64,000 nt of DNA from Halomonas jincaotanensis (GTDB lineage: Bacteria > Pseudomonadota > Gammaproteobacteria > Pseudomonadales > Halomonadaceae), in contig NZ_JAHCLU010000013.1 of NCBI RefSeq assembly GCF_018448785.1, forward strand, positions 1 to 64,000. Direction: 5' to 3'. Positions 9,997-22,730 of the stretch are shown here, piece after piece (positions within the stretch are counted from its first letter, which is position 1; the number at the start of each line of letters is the position of its first letter). Made by a program: the position numbers and the translations under genes. Under the pieces are notes generated by a model. It saw nothing but the letters and a program-made list of their open reading frames with translations, was not told the DNA's origin and searched no databases.

Positions 9997-10076
9997 GCGG
10001 CAGGCGGCGCGCCTGGCCGCCTTCACCCCCCACTCGCTCGGCCTATGCCGTGCACAGCGCCTGACATACAAGGCAA

Positions 10077-10098
10077 CGCCCCGTCCGAAGACGAGGCG
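10077..10098 (-). terminator. clpA terminator with UUCG tetraloop
   Basis: In minus-strand RNA the segment folds as CGCCUCGUC-UUCG-GACGGGGCG, a 9-pair stem with one U-G pair and a stable C(UUCG)G loop, followed by UUGCCUUG. In plus-strand RNA the same wobble becomes a C-A mismatch, so the structure favours clpA. A CTGTTTTCT tail on the plus side may let it also serve infA. Confidence 0.65.
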
Positions 10099-10131
10099 CT
10101 GTTTTCTGGTCGCCGCCTAGAGACTGCCTAC

Positions 10132-12408
10132 TCAGGGAGCGTCGGCCATCTCCGCTTCGGTGGAAAGGTGTAACTCCCCCTCCTCGACACTGACATGCAC
10201 CACACCACCATGCTCGGAAAGTTCGCCGAAAAGAATCATCTCGGCCAACGGTTTCTTGAGCTTTTCCTGAATCAGGCGGGCCATCGGCCGAGCCCCCATA
10301 TCGGGGTCGTAACCCCTCTCTGCCAACAGATCCCGAGCGGCTTCGTCCACGTCGAGTTGCACGCGCTTCTCGTCAAGCTGGGCCTGTAGCTCGACAAGGA
10401 ACTTGTCCACCACGCTGCGCACAACTGAAGTGGGCAGAGAGTGGAACTGGATGATGCCGTCCAGGCGATTGCGGAACTCCGGCGTAAAGGTCTTGCGGAT
10501 AACCTCCATGGCATCGGTGGAGTGATCCTGATGCTGGAAGCCGATGGAGCGCCGCGTGGCCTGCTCGACCCCGGCATTGGAGGTCATGATCAGGATCACG
10601 TGGCGGAAGTCCGCCTCGCGGCCGTTGTTATCGGTGAGACGGCCGTGGTCCATAACCTGCAGAAGCAGGTTGAAAACCTCAGGATGCGCCTTCTCGATTT
10701 CGTCGAGCAGCAGCACGCAGTGGGGCTGCTTGGTGATCGCTTCGGTCAGCAGGCCGCCCTGGTCGTAGCCGACGTAGCCGGGAGGCGCACCGATCAGCCG
10801 CGATACGGTGTGGCGCTCCATGTACTCGGACATGTCGAAACGCACCAGTTCGATGCCCATGATATGCGAGAGTTGCCGGGCCACTTCGGTCTTACCCACA
10901 CCAGTAGGGCCAGCGAACAGGAAGCTGCCCACCGGCTTATCCGGCGACTTGAGACCAGCCCGAGAAAGCTTGATCGCTGCCGACAGGCTGTCGATGGCCT
11001 CGTCCTGGCCGAACACCAGCATCTTCAGGTCGCGATCGATGTTGGCCAGCAGCTTGCGATCCGAGCTCGAGACACTCTTTGGTGGAATCCTGGCGATGGA
11101 CGCCACGACGGCCTCGACCTGATCCACATCGATAGTCTCGACGCGCACCTCCATCGGCAACAAGCGCTGGTGCGCTCCGGCTTCATCGATCACATCGATG
11201 GCCTTATCGGGCAGGTGTCGGTCATTGATGTACCGATCCGCGAGACGCGCAGCACTCTCCAGCGCCGCATCCGTGTACTTGAGCTGATGATGCTCCTCGA
11301 AGCGCGAGCGCAGCCCCTTGAGGATACGGATGGTGTCATCTACCGAAGGCGCCGGTACGTCAACCTTCTGGAAGCGCCGAGCCAGCGCGCGATCCTTCTC
11401 GAAGATACCCCGATATTCCTGGAATGTCGTGGAACCGATACAGCGCAGTTCGCCCGAAGAAAGCATCGGTTTGAGGAGGTTGGAGGCGTCCATCACGCCG
11501 CCGGACGCTGCGCCGGCACCTATCACAGTATGGATCTCGTCAATGAACAGCACGGCATTGGGCTGCTTGCGCAACTCCGCCAGCAGGCTCTTGAGGCGCT
11601 TTTCGAAATCGCCACGATATTTGGTGCCGGCCAGAAGCGCACCCATGTCGAGCGAATAGACCACGGCATCACCGATGACCTCGGGGACATCCTCCTCGAC
11701 GATGCGCTTGGCCAGCCCCTCGGCGATGGCCGTCTTGCCCACGCCAGCCTCACCAACCAGCAATGGATTGTTCTTGCGACGACGGGCAAGGATCTGCACT
11801 ACGCGTTCCAATTCTCGGTCGCGGCCGATCAACGGATCGATCTTGCCCAGACGTGCCTGCTCGTTGAGATTGGTGGCGAAACCTGTCAACGGATTCGTGC
11901 TGTTGTCGCTGCTAGCCTCCTCCGATTCCTCTGCCTCCGCCGAGGGCGAGGACTGACTGTGACCATGTCCCGCCACCTTGGAAATGCCATGGGCGATGTA
12001 GTTGACCGCATCAACACGCGCGACGTTCTGCTGCTTGAGGAAGTAGACCGCCTGACTCTCCTGCTCGGAAAAGATGGCTACCAGCACGTTGGCGCCGGTC
12101 ACTTCACTTTTGCCCGATGACTGAACATGGAATACGGCACGCTGTAATACACGCTGGAAGCCCAGCGTCGGCTGCGTCTCGCGATCACCCTGATCGTCGG
12201 GGATCAGCGGCGTGGTGGAATTGATGAAATCCTGCAGATCAGACCGAAGCTTGTCGAGGTTTGCCCCGCAGGCTCTCAGCACATCTGCTGCGGACGCGTT
12301 ATCCAGCAGCGCCAGCAGCAGATGCTCCACAGTCATGAACTCGTGCCGCTTGGAGCGCGCCACGGTGAACGCTGTATTCAGGGTCAGTTCAAGTTCTTTG
12401 CTAAGCAT
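10132..12408 (-). CDS. clpA: ATP-dependent Clp protease ATP-binding subunit ClpA
   Basis: AAA+ unfoldase that feeds substrates to ClpP and receives N-degron substrates from ClpS. The start ATG at 12408 gives [11 protein letters not shown] and 758 residues, exactly the E. coli length. An upstream in-frame ATG would add 15 non-conserved residues. Clp-N repeats occupy about 1-150. The first AAA module has Walker A GEAGVGKT (Lys225); the second has AGPTGVGKT (Lys506). The ClpP-docking loop reads [12 protein letters not shown] (IGF, matching IGL of E. coli). clpS lies 139 bases upstream on the same strand. Confidence 0.98.
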   Translation of the reverse strand: MLSKELELTLNTAFTVARSKRHEFMTVEHLLLALLDNASAADVLRACGANLDKLRSDLQDFINSTTPLIPDDQGDRETQPTLGFQRVLQRAVFHVQSSGKSEVTGANVLVAIFSEQESQAVYFLKQQNVARVDAVNYIAHGISKVAGHGHSQSSPSAEAEESEEASSDNSTNPLTGFATNLNEQARLGKIDPLIGRDRELERVVQILARRRKNNPLLVGEAGVGKTAIAEGLAKRIVEEDVPEVIGDAVVYSLDMGALLAGTKYRGDFEKRLKSLLAELRKQPNAVLFIDEIHTVIGAGAASGGVMDASNLLKPMLSSGELRCIGSTTFQEYRGIFEKDRALARRFQKVDVPAPSVDDTIRILKGLRSRFEEHHQLKYTDAALESAARLADRYINDRHLPDKAIDVIDEAGAHQRLLPMEVRVETIDVDQVEAVVASIARIPPKSVSSSDRKLLANIDRDLKMLVFGQDEAIDSLSAAIKLSRAGLKSPDKPVGSFLFAGPTGVGKTEVARQLSHIMGIELVRFDMSEYMERHTVSRLIGAPPGYVGYDQGGLLTEAITKQPHCVLLLDEIEKAHPEVFNLLLQVMDHGRLTDNNGREADFRHVILIMTSNAGVEQATRRSIGFQHQDHSTDAMEVIRKTFTPEFRNRLDGIIQFHSLPTSVVRSVVDKFLVELQAQLDEKRVQLDVDEAARDLLAERGYDPDMGARPMARLIQEKLKKPLAEMILFGELSEHGGVVHVSVEEGELHLSTEAEMADAP

Positions 12409-12547
12409 GGCAGTCCCCTTCTCGCCGCATAGGGCTTGCGTCGGATCTATCAAGGTCCGGCATCATCAACATCGGGTACAAACGCCGCCGTTGCAAGTTA
12501 CATCGTCCAACGGCATCGCTTTCACCCCTAGCGACCATGTCCGGGGG

Positions 12548-12877
12548 TCAGTCCGCTTCCTCGATGTCACTGAGTAACGGATGCTGACATTCTCTTGCAT
12601 ATTGATTGACCTGATGGCTTTTGGTTTCAGCAATGTCGTGAGTAAAGATACCGCAAGTGGCCTTGCCTTGTGTATGAACCGTCAGCATTACCTGCACAGC
12701 GGCCTCACTATCCAAGTAGAAGAAGGTCTGCAGCACCTCAACCACGAACTCCATGGGGGTAAAATCGTCGTTGTGCAATATCACTTTATACAGTGGCGGC
12801 TGAGCCAGATCCGGCTCGGCGTTCTGTACCGCCAGATCGTCATCGTTCTGCTCCCCGGGGTCACCGGGGCGCGTCAT
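12548..12877 (-). CDS. clpS: ATP-dependent Clp protease adaptor ClpS
   Basis: Recognises N-degrons (Leu, Phe, Tyr, Trp) and delivers them to ClpA. The conserved domain is complete: [27 protein letters not shown], with the NDD/TPMEF residues of the specificity pocket, and the [19 protein letters not shown] region. The ATG at 12877 gives 109 residues, near the family norm of 106. Neither this ATG nor the one at 12934 (128 residues, MLKTDEQA) has a strong ribosome site, so the start is uncertain. Usual clpS-clpA order. Confidence 0.93.
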   Translation of the reverse strand: MTRPGDPGEQNDDDLAVQNAEPDLAQPPLYKVILHNDDFTPMEFVVEVLQTFFYLDSEAAVQVMLTVHTQGKATCGIFTHDIAETKSHQVNQYARECQHPLLSDIEEAD

Positions 12878-13064
12878 ACCAGCGTTGAGCGACGCATGCA
12901 CTGCCCACGACGCCTGTTCGTCTGTCTTTAACATAAGGCCCACTATCCATCTCGACAAGCCGACTGACGATAACCATCTCAACTGTAGTTGGACGCCATC
13001 ATTGCGGCAGGGTTCATCGTCCCGCGTTCGTGCCCGACTCATTCGTACGGGGTTTCAACGCAAA

Positions 13065-13096
13065 GGCCCCCACCCGCCATGCGGCGAGCGGGGGCC
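13065..13096 (-). terminator. icd terminator
   Basis: In minus-strand RNA the arms GGCCCCCGCUCGCC and GGCGGGUGGGGGCC around GCAU pair completely, with two G-U wobbles, and are followed by UUUG. In the plus strand the wobbles become mismatches, so the direction is that of icd, whose stop codon lies 19 bases upstream. It separates icd from clpS. Confidence 0.8.
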
Positions 13097-13114
13097 CGGG
13101 GCCGATACCATGTA

Positions 13115-14371
<1,257 letters not shown>

Positions 14372-14489
14372 TGAGAACTCCCCTGTCTGGTCTGTTCAGT
14401 GGAGCGCGAAGTATAGCATTTACCCGCATGATCGGAGTAGGCTTGACCCGATATTTGTCGACAATCCATGGTAGCAAGACCTTGGTCGA

Positions 14490-15128
14490 ATGAGCTCGCT
14501 CTACCTCCTGCATAAGCCTTATCATATGCTATCCCAGTTCACCGACCACTCTGTCGCCGGAGTGATGCCCCGCGCCACCCTTGCTGACATCATCACGGTA
14601 CCGAACATCTATGCGGCCGGTCGACTCGACTATGACTCGGAGGGATTGCTGCTCCTGTCAGACGACGGCCAGTTGATTCACCGTATCGCCGACCCACGTC
14701 ACAAGCAGCCTAAGGTGTACCGCTTGCAGGTCGAGGGCTGTCCCGACGATGCGTCTCTGCAAACCCTGCGGCATGGCGTTACCCTGAAAGACGGTCAAAC
14801 ACGGCCGACCAAGATACGACGACTGACTACCAGCGGACTGGCCGAGCGCGACCCGCCACTGGACCCGAAACGCCATGCCGAAACCCAGTGGCTGGAAATG
14901 ACATTAACAGAGGGGCGCAATCGACAGGTCCGCCGAATGCTGGCCCATGTCGGTCATCCTGTGCTGCGCCTGGTGCGCGTCGCCATCGGCCCCTGGCAGC
15001 TCGACGACATGGCCCCTGGAGAGTGGCGCCGCGAGGTGCTTCACGTTCCGCGCCCTGTCGCTGCTCATTCAAAACGATCACCGGCGAAAACGCCGCGTCC
15101 CAAACGCCGCAATGGAGAGCGCCGATGA
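14490..15128 (+). CDS. rluE: 23S rRNA pseudouridine(2457) synthase RluE
   Basis: RsuA/RluB/E/F-family pseudouridine synthase without an S4 domain, typical of RluE. The 212 residues contain LHKPYHMLSQFTDH at the N terminus, the catalytic block AAGRLDYDSEGLLLLSDDG with its Asp (GRLDYDSEG), and EGRNRQVRRMLAHVGHPVLRLVRV. The C terminus is basic (KRSPAKTPRPKRRNGERR). Its stop codon overlaps the nudJ start (ATGA). Divergent from icd. Confidence 0.93.
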   Translation: MSSLYLLHKPYHMLSQFTDHSVAGVMPRATLADIITVPNIYAAGRLDYDSEGLLLLSDDGQLIHRIADPRHKQPKVYRLQVEGCPDDASLQTLRHGVTLKDGQTRPTKIRRLTTSGLAERDPPLDPKRHAETQWLEMTLTEGRNRQVRRMLAHVGHPVLRLVRVAIGPWQLDDMAPGEWRREVLHVPRPVAAHSKRSPAKTPRPKRRNGERR

Positions 15129-15574
15129 AACGCTGGCAACCCTACGTGACCGTGGCCTGCGTTGTGGAACGCGCCGGCCGCTTTCTGATGGTCGAGGAGG
15201 ATCGTGGCGGTCCTCACACCCTGTTCAATCAGCCAGCCGGTCACCTGGAACCCGATGAGCGAATTCGCGAGGCAGCGCTGCGCGAAGTACGCGAGGAGAC
15301 GGCCTGGCAAGTCGGCATAACGGACTACCTGGGCATGTACGTTTACCAGACACCGGATGGCCACACGTTTCACAGCCACGGTTTCTTCGGCATGGCCTTG
15401 GCTCACCTGGGCAACGATCTCGACAAGGGAATTCTCGCCACCCACTGGCTAACGCTTGAAGAACTCGAGGCGCTCGAACGCCAGGGACGCTTGAGAAGCC
15501 CCATGGTAATGCGGCGCGTCCGTGACAGCCTTGCTAGTAAATTCTATCCCATGCACGTGATTCACGAGCGCTAG
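15125..15574 (+). CDS. nudJ: NudJ-type Nudix phosphatase
   Basis: The 149-residue product starts MKRWQPYVTVACVVERAGRFLMVEE at the ATG overlapping the rluE stop. The frame is open upstream, but that part is only rluE read out of frame. The Nudix box (GHLEPDERIREAALREVREETAW, given in two parts: GHLEPDE and REVREETAW) is complete. E. coli NudJ hydrolyses thiamin and nucleoside pyrophosphates. The rluE-nudJ-mnmA-hflD-purB order is the same as in E. coli and Pseudomonas, which supports the assignment. Confidence 0.92.
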   Translation: MKRWQPYVTVACVVERAGRFLMVEEDRGGPHTLFNQPAGHLEPDERIREAALREVREETAWQVGITDYLGMYVYQTPDGHTFHSHGFFGMALAHLGNDLDKGILATHWLTLEELEALERQGRLRSPMVMRRVRDSLASKFYPMHVIHER

Positions 15575-15602
15575 CCGGTCGAAGCGCGAAGCCTGCATCG
15601 TG

Positions 15603-15608
15603 TATAAT
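15603..15608 (+). promoter_or_regulatory. Possible -10 box for mnmA operon
   Basis: A perfect TATAAT preceded by CGTG lies 39 bases before the mnmA ATG in the 72-base gap after nudJ. No good -35 is present 16-18 bases upstream, so this is only a moderate sigma-70 candidate. Confidence 0.4.
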
Positions 15609-15646
15609 TCTGGTCCATTTACGATTCACGTTATCTGAGAGCGCCC

Positions 15647-16777
15647 ATGACAGCCCCTCCAGGCAAGGTGATTGTCGGCATGTCCGGCGGTGTCGACTCC
15701 TCTGTATCAGCGCTGCTGCTGCTTGAGCAGGGCTTCGACGTCGAAGGACTGTTCATGAAGAACTGGGACGAGGACGACGGCACCGAGTATTGCACCGCCA
15801 AAAACGACTTGGCGGATGCCGAAGCCGTCTGCGCGAAACTTGGCATCAAATTGCACACCGCCAATTTCGCGGCCGAGTACTGGGACAATGTGTTCGAGCA
15901 TTTCCTCGCCGAGTATCAGGCCGGGCGCACGCCGAACCCGGACATCCTGTGTAACCGCGAGATCAAGTTCAAGGTATTCCTGGAATACGCCGAGATGCTC
16001 GGTGCCGAGAAGATCGCAACCGGCCACTATGTTCGCCAAGGACAGGTCCGCGGACGACTCGATGGTAACTTCCGGCCACGCCTGCTCAAGGGCCTGGATG
16101 CCAACAAGGATCAGAGCTACTTCCTGCATGCCGTGCCGGAGGCCGCCATCGCGCGTACCCTCTTTCCGGTCGGCGAGCTGGAGAAACCAGACGTGCGCGC
16201 CATCGCCGAGCAGCATGACCTGATTACGGCGAGAAAAAAGGATTCCACCGGCATCTGCTTCATCGGCGAGCGGCGTTTTCGAGATTTCCTGCAGCAGTAC
16301 CTGCCGGCCCAGCCAGGGAGCATCGAGACACCCGACGGTGACGTCATCGGCGAGCATCAGGGCTTGATGTACTACACCCTGGGGCAGCGTCAGGGCCTGG
16401 GCATTGGCGGTGTGGCCGACTACCTGGACGCCCCCTGGTACGTGGCCGCCAAGGATCTCGAGCGCAATGTGCTGGTCGCCGTTCAGGGCAAGCACCACCC
16501 GCTTCTGTACACCGACTCGCTTGCCACCGAAGCCGTGGACTGGGTCGCCGGCGCTCCCCCGGCGCGCGAGGCTCGCTGTTCGGCCAAAACCCGCTATCGC
16601 CAGGACGATGTGCCCTGTCACATGCAGGCGCGCGACGACGGCGGCGTGGTGATTCATTTCAAAGATCCCCAGCGGGCCGTCACGCCCGGCCAGTCCTTGG
16701 TGCTCTACGACGCAGACGTCTGCTTAGGCGGTGGAGTGATCCGCCAAACCTGGAACGCCAAGGAGCTCGCCGCATGA
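15647..16777 (+). CDS. mnmA: tRNA-specific 2-thiouridylase MnmA
   Basis: Installs the s2 group on the wobble uridine of Lys, Glu and Gln tRNAs. The 376 residues include the PP-loop GMSGGVDSS (11-19), the catalytic cysteine pair Cys102 (ILCNREIKF) and Cys204 (TGICFIGER), ATGHYVR, and the C-terminal beta-barrel region ([18 protein letters not shown]). Its TGA overlaps the hflD ATG, showing translational coupling. Confidence 0.98.
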   Translation: MTAPPGKVIVGMSGGVDSSVSALLLLEQGFDVEGLFMKNWDEDDGTEYCTAKNDLADAEAVCAKLGIKLHTANFAAEYWDNVFEHFLAEYQAGRTPNPDILCNREIKFKVFLEYAEMLGAEKIATGHYVRQGQVRGRLDGNFRPRLLKGLDANKDQSYFLHAVPEAAIARTLFPVGELEKPDVRAIAEQHDLITARKKDSTGICFIGERRFRDFLQQYLPAQPGSIETPDGDVIGEHQGLMYYTLGQRQGLGIGGVADYLDAPWYVAAKDLERNVLVAVQGKHHPLLYTDSLATEAVDWVAGAPPAREARCSAKTRYRQDDVPCHMQARDDGGVVIHFKDPQRAVTPGQSLVLYDADVCLGGGVIRQTWNAKELAA

Positions 16778-17415
16778 GCGATTCCACCCCCATCCACCGC
16801 GCCCCGGCCACTCCCGTAGCGCGCCAGGCGCTGGCCTTGGCCGGTGTGTTCCAGGCCGCCAGTCTGGTCGATGAATTGGCCCGTACCGGTCAGGTCGAAC
16901 AGCGCGTCTGGGAGACCCTGATCCATGCCACTCTGGACACCAACCCCGAAAGCTTCGAGGCGATCTACGGCGGCCATCCCAACAACCTCCGCCGTGGCCT
17001 CGAGGTACTCGAAATGGTCGTCGGCCGGCGCCAGGCCAACCCAGTCGTGCTGCGTTACGGGTTTTCGCTGCTGATGCTGATGAGCAAGCTACGCAACAAT
17101 AACGCCATGATGGACGAGCTGGGCCAGCACCTGACACGCATCCAGGGCCAGGCCGAACATTTCGGCGAGACCCACGAGAACGTGATTGCCAGCCTCGGCG
17201 AGGCGTATCAGAAAACGGTCTCCACCTTCAAGACGCGCATTGTCGTTCAGGGTGACCCCTCGCTCCTGCAGACCCGCATGATGCCCGAGCGCGTCCGCGC
17301 CATTCTGCTCGCCGGCATCCGCTTTGCCCTGCTGTGGCACCAGCAAGGCGGTCGCCGCTGGAAGCTGGTCGTCCAGCGCGGCCCACTCAAGAAGACGCTC
17401 GACCAACTGGGCTGA
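16774..17415 (+). CDS. hflD: High frequency lysogenization protein HflD homolog
   Basis: Membrane-associated all-helical protein of the HflD/YcfC family, 213 residues. Recognisable blocks are [46 protein letters not shown] and a C-terminal [20 protein letters not shown]. coli HflD binds phage lambda CII; its housekeeping role is unknown. Placement between mnmA and purB is conserved across gammaproteobacteria and confirms the call. Confidence 0.94.
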   Translation: MSDSTPIHRAPATPVARQALALAGVFQAASLVDELARTGQVEQRVWETLIHATLDTNPESFEAIYGGHPNNLRRGLEVLEMVVGRRQANPVVLRYGFSLLMLMSKLRNNNAMMDELGQHLTRIQGQAEHFGETHENVIASLGEAYQKTVSTFKTRIVVQGDPSLLQTRMMPERVRAILLAGIRFALLWHQQGGRRWKLVVQRGPLKKTLDQLG

Positions 17416-18828
<1,413 letters not shown>

Positions 18829-18830
18829 CC

Positions 18831-20024
18831 ATGTCCGCCGACACCCCCCGCGTCCTGCTGGGCGGCCTGAGTGCCGCGGAGTTTCTCCGCGACCATTGGC
18901 AGCGCCAGCCATTATTGATTCGTGGCGCCATCCCGAGCTTCGAGAGCCCATTGGATGCCGACGAACTGGCAGGGCTCGCCTGCGAAGAGGGCGTCGAATC
19001 CCGCCTGGTCGAAGCGCGTGGTCGCGATGCACAAGGCAACGAGCGCCCCTGGCAGGTCCGTGAAGGCCCCTTCGATGCGACCACCTTTGCCGAGCTTCCC
19101 GAGGGCGATTGGTCCCTACTGGTTCAGGCCGTGGACCATTACGTGCCCGAGGTGGCCGAGCTCCTCGCCGCCTTCGACTTCCTGCCCCGTTGGCGGCTTG
19201 ACGACATCATGGTCAGCTACGCCCCGCCCGGCGGCAGTGTCGGGCCGCATGTCGACCAGTATGACGTCTTCCTGCTACAGGGCAGCGGTACGCGGCGCTG
19301 GCAGCTGGGTGGCCGGGTCGACGATGACGCGCCGATTCTCGAGGGGATCGACCTGCGCATTCTCGAGCGTTTCGAGGTCACGGCGGACCATGACTGGCGG
19401 CTCGAGCCCGGCGACATGCTCTACCTGCCCCCCGGCTGGGCCCATCACGGCGTCAGTCAATCCGACGACTGCATGACCTTCTCGGTGGGCTTTCGCGCCC
19501 CGTCGGCGGACGAAGCCATTACCTCGTTCGCTGATTATCTTGGCGAACAGCTGCCCGCCTCGTGGCGCTATGCCGATGCCGGCATGACGCCACCGAGGGA
19601 CCCGGCGGAACTCGACGATGCCGCGCTGTCCCGCATGCGCACCTTGATTCTCGACACCCTCGACGATCCGGTCCAGCTTGGCGAATGGTTCGGTCGGGTG
19701 ATGACCCAACCCAAGTATGTCGACCAGCTGGTCGCCAACGAGGAGCCGTCCGACATCGAGGTGCTTGTCGCCACGCTAGAGGACGGCGAGGAGCTGGTGC
19801 GCAGCCCCGGCTCCCGCTTCGCCTGGCGGGCCACGGAAGACGATCAGGCAACGCTTTTCGCTGACGGCGACGGCGTTCCCTGCGATCTGCGGCTTGCCAA
19901 GGCGATTGCCTCCGACACGCCGCTCGATGCCGAACTGCTCGCACTTGACGGCGCCCCCGAGGTACTGGCGCAGCTGCTCGATGCCGGCAGCCTGGGGTGG
20001 GTCGGCGAATTCGACACGGATTAG
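18831..20024 (+). CDS. roxA: Ribosomal oxygenase, cupin/JmjC-type (RoxA/YcfD family)
   Basis: 2-Oxoglutarate/Fe(II) oxygenase; E. coli YcfD hydroxylates Arg81 of ribosomal protein L16. The 397 residues hold the metal triad: His140 and Asp142 in GPHVDQYD, and a distal His at 205/206 in PPGWAHHGVS. The JmjC core signature is YAPPGGSVGPH and the substrate-side entry is PLLIRGAIP. The C-terminal half contains the dimerisation and winged-helix regions typical of YcfD, including FAWRATEDDQATLFADG. It starts 2 bases after the purB stop. E. coli also has ycfD near this locus. Confidence 0.92.
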   Translation: MSADTPRVLLGGLSAAEFLRDHWQRQPLLIRGAIPSFESPLDADELAGLACEEGVESRLVEARGRDAQGNERPWQVREGPFDATTFAELPEGDWSLLVQAVDHYVPEVAELLAAFDFLPRWRLDDIMVSYAPPGGSVGPHVDQYDVFLLQGSGTRRWQLGGRVDDDAPILEGIDLRILERFEVTADHDWRLEPGDMLYLPPGWAHHGVSQSDDCMTFSVGFRAPSADEAITSFADYLGEQLPASWRYADAGMTPPRDPAELDDAALSRMRTLILDTLDDPVQLGEWFGRVMTQPKYVDQLVANEEPSDIEVLVATLEDGEELVRSPGSRFAWRATEDDQATLFADGDGVPCDLRLAKAIASDTPLDAELLALDGAPEVLAQLLDAGSLGWVGEFDTD

Positions 20025-20028
20025 TGCC

Positions 20029-20460
20029 ATGCTCACGTCTCTGGAAATCCTCGAAGGCGACTGGCTGCTCCTGCGTGATGCCGCAAGCGATATCCGTCGC
20101 GTGGTGTTCATCGAGGAACAGCACGTCTCACTGGAAGAAGAGTGGGACGGCCGGGATGCCGAAAGCCATCACTTTCTCGCCCTGCTCGAGGGCCGTCCCG
20201 TGGGTACCGCACGCCTGCTGCCCGATGCCCACATCGGTCGCGTTGCGGTACTCGCCGAAGCACGCGGGCGAGGCATCGGTGTGGCCTTGATGCAGTCAGC
20301 CATCGCCACCGCACAACGCCACGGACACACCACCGTCGAACTCGCCGCCCAGACCCATGCCCTGGGCTTCTATGAATCTCTTGGTTTTCGCCCTGTCGGT
20401 GACGCGTTCATCGAGGCGAATATTTTGCATCGCAATATGCAGCTAACGCTGCGTTCTTGA
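20029..20460 (+). CDS. GNAT family N-acetyltransferase
   Basis: A 143-residue single GNAT domain: VVFIEEQHVSLEEEWDGRDAESHHFLAL (strands 1-2), then GTARLLPDAHIGRVAVLAEARGRGIGVALM with the acetyl-CoA pyrophosphate loop (RGRGIGVAL), and HTTVELAAQTHALGFYESLGF. The pattern resembles the ElaA/YjcF-type subfamily, but the substrate cannot be told. The ATG at 20029 lies 4 bases after the roxA stop, so it is probably the last gene of the purB operon. Confidence 0.88.
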   Translation: MLTSLEILEGDWLLLRDAASDIRRVVFIEEQHVSLEEEWDGRDAESHHFLALLEGRPVGTARLLPDAHIGRVAVLAEARGRGIGVALMQSAIATAQRHGHTTVELAAQTHALGFYESLGFRPVGDAFIEANILHRNMQLTLRS

Positions 20461-20862
20461 ACACCTGAAATATCAGTTCCTGCCGAAAATTAACTACACG
20501 ACGACCCCATGAAGCGTCACTCTTGTAGTCGAGCTACAACTTCCCTTTCCCCCAAATACCAATTGCCGAAGCCCGTCGGCAAGGGGCACAGTAGGGTTCA
20601 TGCAGAGGAAGATAATCGCCTGGCAAGCGTTGATCGGGTATTGGGTGTTCAAGAAACTGTTCTAAAACATCGCCTCGCTCGGGATTCGACTAAGGTCGCA
20701 GAGACAAGCCGCGACAACTGGTCGAACCTGACATCATTTCGCAGGTGCAGCATAATCGGTTACCGAATGATGCACCCAGCGATTCCAGCGACCGACACGC
20801 CACAGACAGCGATCTGGTGTTTCGATCACGAAAAAAACCCTCCTGACCTGAAGGTAGGCCCC
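20461..20862 (+). other. 400-base leader and promoter region of aceA
   Basis: No gene supported. The aceA frame happens to stay open for 118 codons upstream, but that translation (rich in Arg/Ser, no family resemblance) looks non-coding. An imperfect inverted repeat lies at 20744-20776 (GGTGCA..CAT..TCGGT against ACCGA..ATG..TGCACC), 87 bases before the start. A smaller one, TTGTAG/CTACAA, lies near 20523. These are candidate regulator sites for carbon-source control. Confidence 0.4.
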
Positions 20863-22461
20863 ATGGCAGCATTCAACGACGAACTCAAGGCACTGGCTCA
20901 GCTGCGCGAGGCCCAGCGTGGCAAGTGGGACAATATCAATCCCGAGTACGTGGCACGCATGCGGGTCCAGAACCGTTTCCAGACCGGCCTGGATATCGCC
21001 CGCTACACCGCCAAGATCATGCGCGACGACATGGCGGCCTATGACGCCGACAGTTCACAATACACCCAGTCACTGGGTTGCTGGCACGGCTTCATCGGTC
21101 AGCAGAAAATGCTCTCGATCAAGAAACACTTCGGCACCACCAAGCGTTCGTACCTCTATCTTTCCGGCTGGATGGTCGCCGCCCTGCGCTCCGAGTTCGG
21201 GCCGCTGCCCGATCAGTCCATGCACGAGAAGACCACCGTGCCGAGCCTCATCGGCGAGCTCTACACCTTCCTGCGTCAGGCCGATGCCTGGGAGCTCAAC
21301 CACCTGTTCCGTGATCTGGAAGAGGCCAAGTCAGCGGGCGACAACGCCAAGGCCGACCAGCTGATCGCCAAAATCGACGCGCACGAAACGCATGTAGTGC
21401 CGATCATCGCCGACATCGATGCCGGTTTCGGCAACGCCGAGGCCACCTACCTGCTGGCCAAGAAGATGATCGAAGCCGGCGCCTGCTGTATCCAGCTCGA
21501 GAACCAGGTGTCCGATGAAAAGCAATGCGGCCATCAGGATGGCAAGGTCACCGTGCCCCACGAGGACTTCATCGCCAAGATCAACGCCGTGCGCTACGCC
21601 TTCCTGGAACTGGGCGTCGAAGACGGCGTGATCGTCGCCCGCACTGACTCGCTGGGTGCCGGCCTGACGCAGAAGATCGCCGTGACCAAGGAACCGGGGG
21701 ATTTGGGCGATCAGTACAACAGTTATCTGGATGGCGACGAGATCGACAACGCGGCGGATATCGACAACGGCGACGTGGTCATCAAGCAGGATGGCAAGCT
21801 GGTCAAGGTCAAGCGTCTCGCCTCGGGTCTCTACCAGTTCAAGCCGGGTACCGGGGAGGATCGCGTGGTGCTCGACTGCATCACCAGCCTGCAGAACGGT
21901 GCCGACCTGCTGTGGATCGAAACCGAAAAACCCCACGTGGGTCAGATCGCGGCGATGGTCAACCGCATCCGCGACGTGGTGCCCGATGCCAAGTTGGTGT
22001 ACAACAATTCGCCGTCATTCAACTGGACGCTCAATTTCCGCCAGCAGGTGTTCGACGCCTGGCAGAAGGAAGGCAAGGACGTTTCCGCCTACGACCGTGC
22101 CGCCCTGATGAGCCCCGAATATGACGACACCGAACTTGGCAAGCTGGCCGATGACTGGGTGCGCAACTTCCAGCGCGACAGCGCTCGCGAGGCCGGTATT
22201 TTCCATCACCTGATCACCTTGCCGACCTACCACACCGCGGCACTTTCCACAGACAACCTCGCCAAGGGCTACTTCGGTGAGGAAGGCATGCTGGCCTATG
22301 TGGCAGGTGTTCAGCGCCGCGAGCTTCGTGAAGGCATCGCCACGGTCAAGCATCAGGACATGGCAGGCTCCAACATCGGCGATGATCACAAGGAGTTCTT
22401 CCACGGCGACGCGGCCCTGAAAGCCGGGGGCAAGGACAACACCATGAATCAGTTTGGCTGA
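20863..22461 (+). CDS. aceA: Isocitrate lyase
   Basis: Splits isocitrate into succinate and glyoxylate, the first step of the glyoxylate bypass. The 532 residues place it in the long bacterial group typified by Pseudomonas aeruginosa AceA (531), not the 434-residue E. coli type. Active-site motif KQCGH (Cys222) replaces the usual KKCGH. Substrate-binding ADIDAGFGN, ARTDSLGAG and NNSPSFNW are present. The extra insert (about 275-320, DGDEIDNAADIDNGD and following) is typical of this group. Start ATG chosen by homology and AAGG upstream. Monocistronic, with its own terminator. Confidence 0.97.
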   Translation: MAAFNDELKALAQLREAQRGKWDNINPEYVARMRVQNRFQTGLDIARYTAKIMRDDMAAYDADSSQYTQSLGCWHGFIGQQKMLSIKKHFGTTKRSYLYLSGWMVAALRSEFGPLPDQSMHEKTTVPSLIGELYTFLRQADAWELNHLFRDLEEAKSAGDNAKADQLIAKIDAHETHVVPIIADIDAGFGNAEATYLLAKKMIEAGACCIQLENQVSDEKQCGHQDGKVTVPHEDFIAKINAVRYAFLELGVEDGVIVARTDSLGAGLTQKIAVTKEPGDLGDQYNSYLDGDEIDNAADIDNGDVVIKQDGKLVKVKRLASGLYQFKPGTGEDRVVLDCITSLQNGADLLWIETEKPHVGQIAAMVNRIRDVVPDAKLVYNNSPSFNWTLNFRQQVFDAWQKEGKDVSAYDRAALMSPEYDDTELGKLADDWVRNFQRDSAREAGIFHHLITLPTYHTAALSTDNLAKGYFGEEGMLAYVAGVQRRELREGIATVKHQDMAGSNIGDDHKEFFHGDAALKAGGKDNTMNQFG

Positions 22462-22496
22462 ATACCGCTCTGGCTCGAAAACGATGGCAAGGCTTA

Positions 22497-22525
22497 GGGG
22501 GAAGCGATCGGCTTCCCCCTTTTTT
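22497..22525 (+). terminator. aceA intrinsic terminator
   Basis: Perfect GGGGGAAGC/GCTTCCCCC stem with loop GATCG followed directly by six T, 36 bases after the aceA stop. Confidence 0.93.
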
Positions 22526-22730
22526 GTGCTAAATTTTCACACTTTTTCACCAGCGCAGCGCGTACACTGGCCAGCAATTACACCCTGTCGGCTGGTCAAA
22601 GACCGTTAAGATCGTTAAGCTGTTTAGTGAACACTGTTTTTTAACTAGTTCGTGACCGGCAGCAGCTTGGGAGCCCACCTCACGGCTCGCTGATCCGAAC
22701 GAATGTCCCGATATCTGCAGGAGGTTCTCC

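Noticed and set aside
10441..12120. 559-codon plus-strand frame opposite clpA
   Set aside because: Complementary to the strongly conserved clpA; composition rich in His/Gln/Arg without motifs.
20509..20862. N-terminal extension of aceA by 118 codons
   Set aside because: The extension has no resemblance to isocitrate lyases, and the ATG at 20863 matches the family start.
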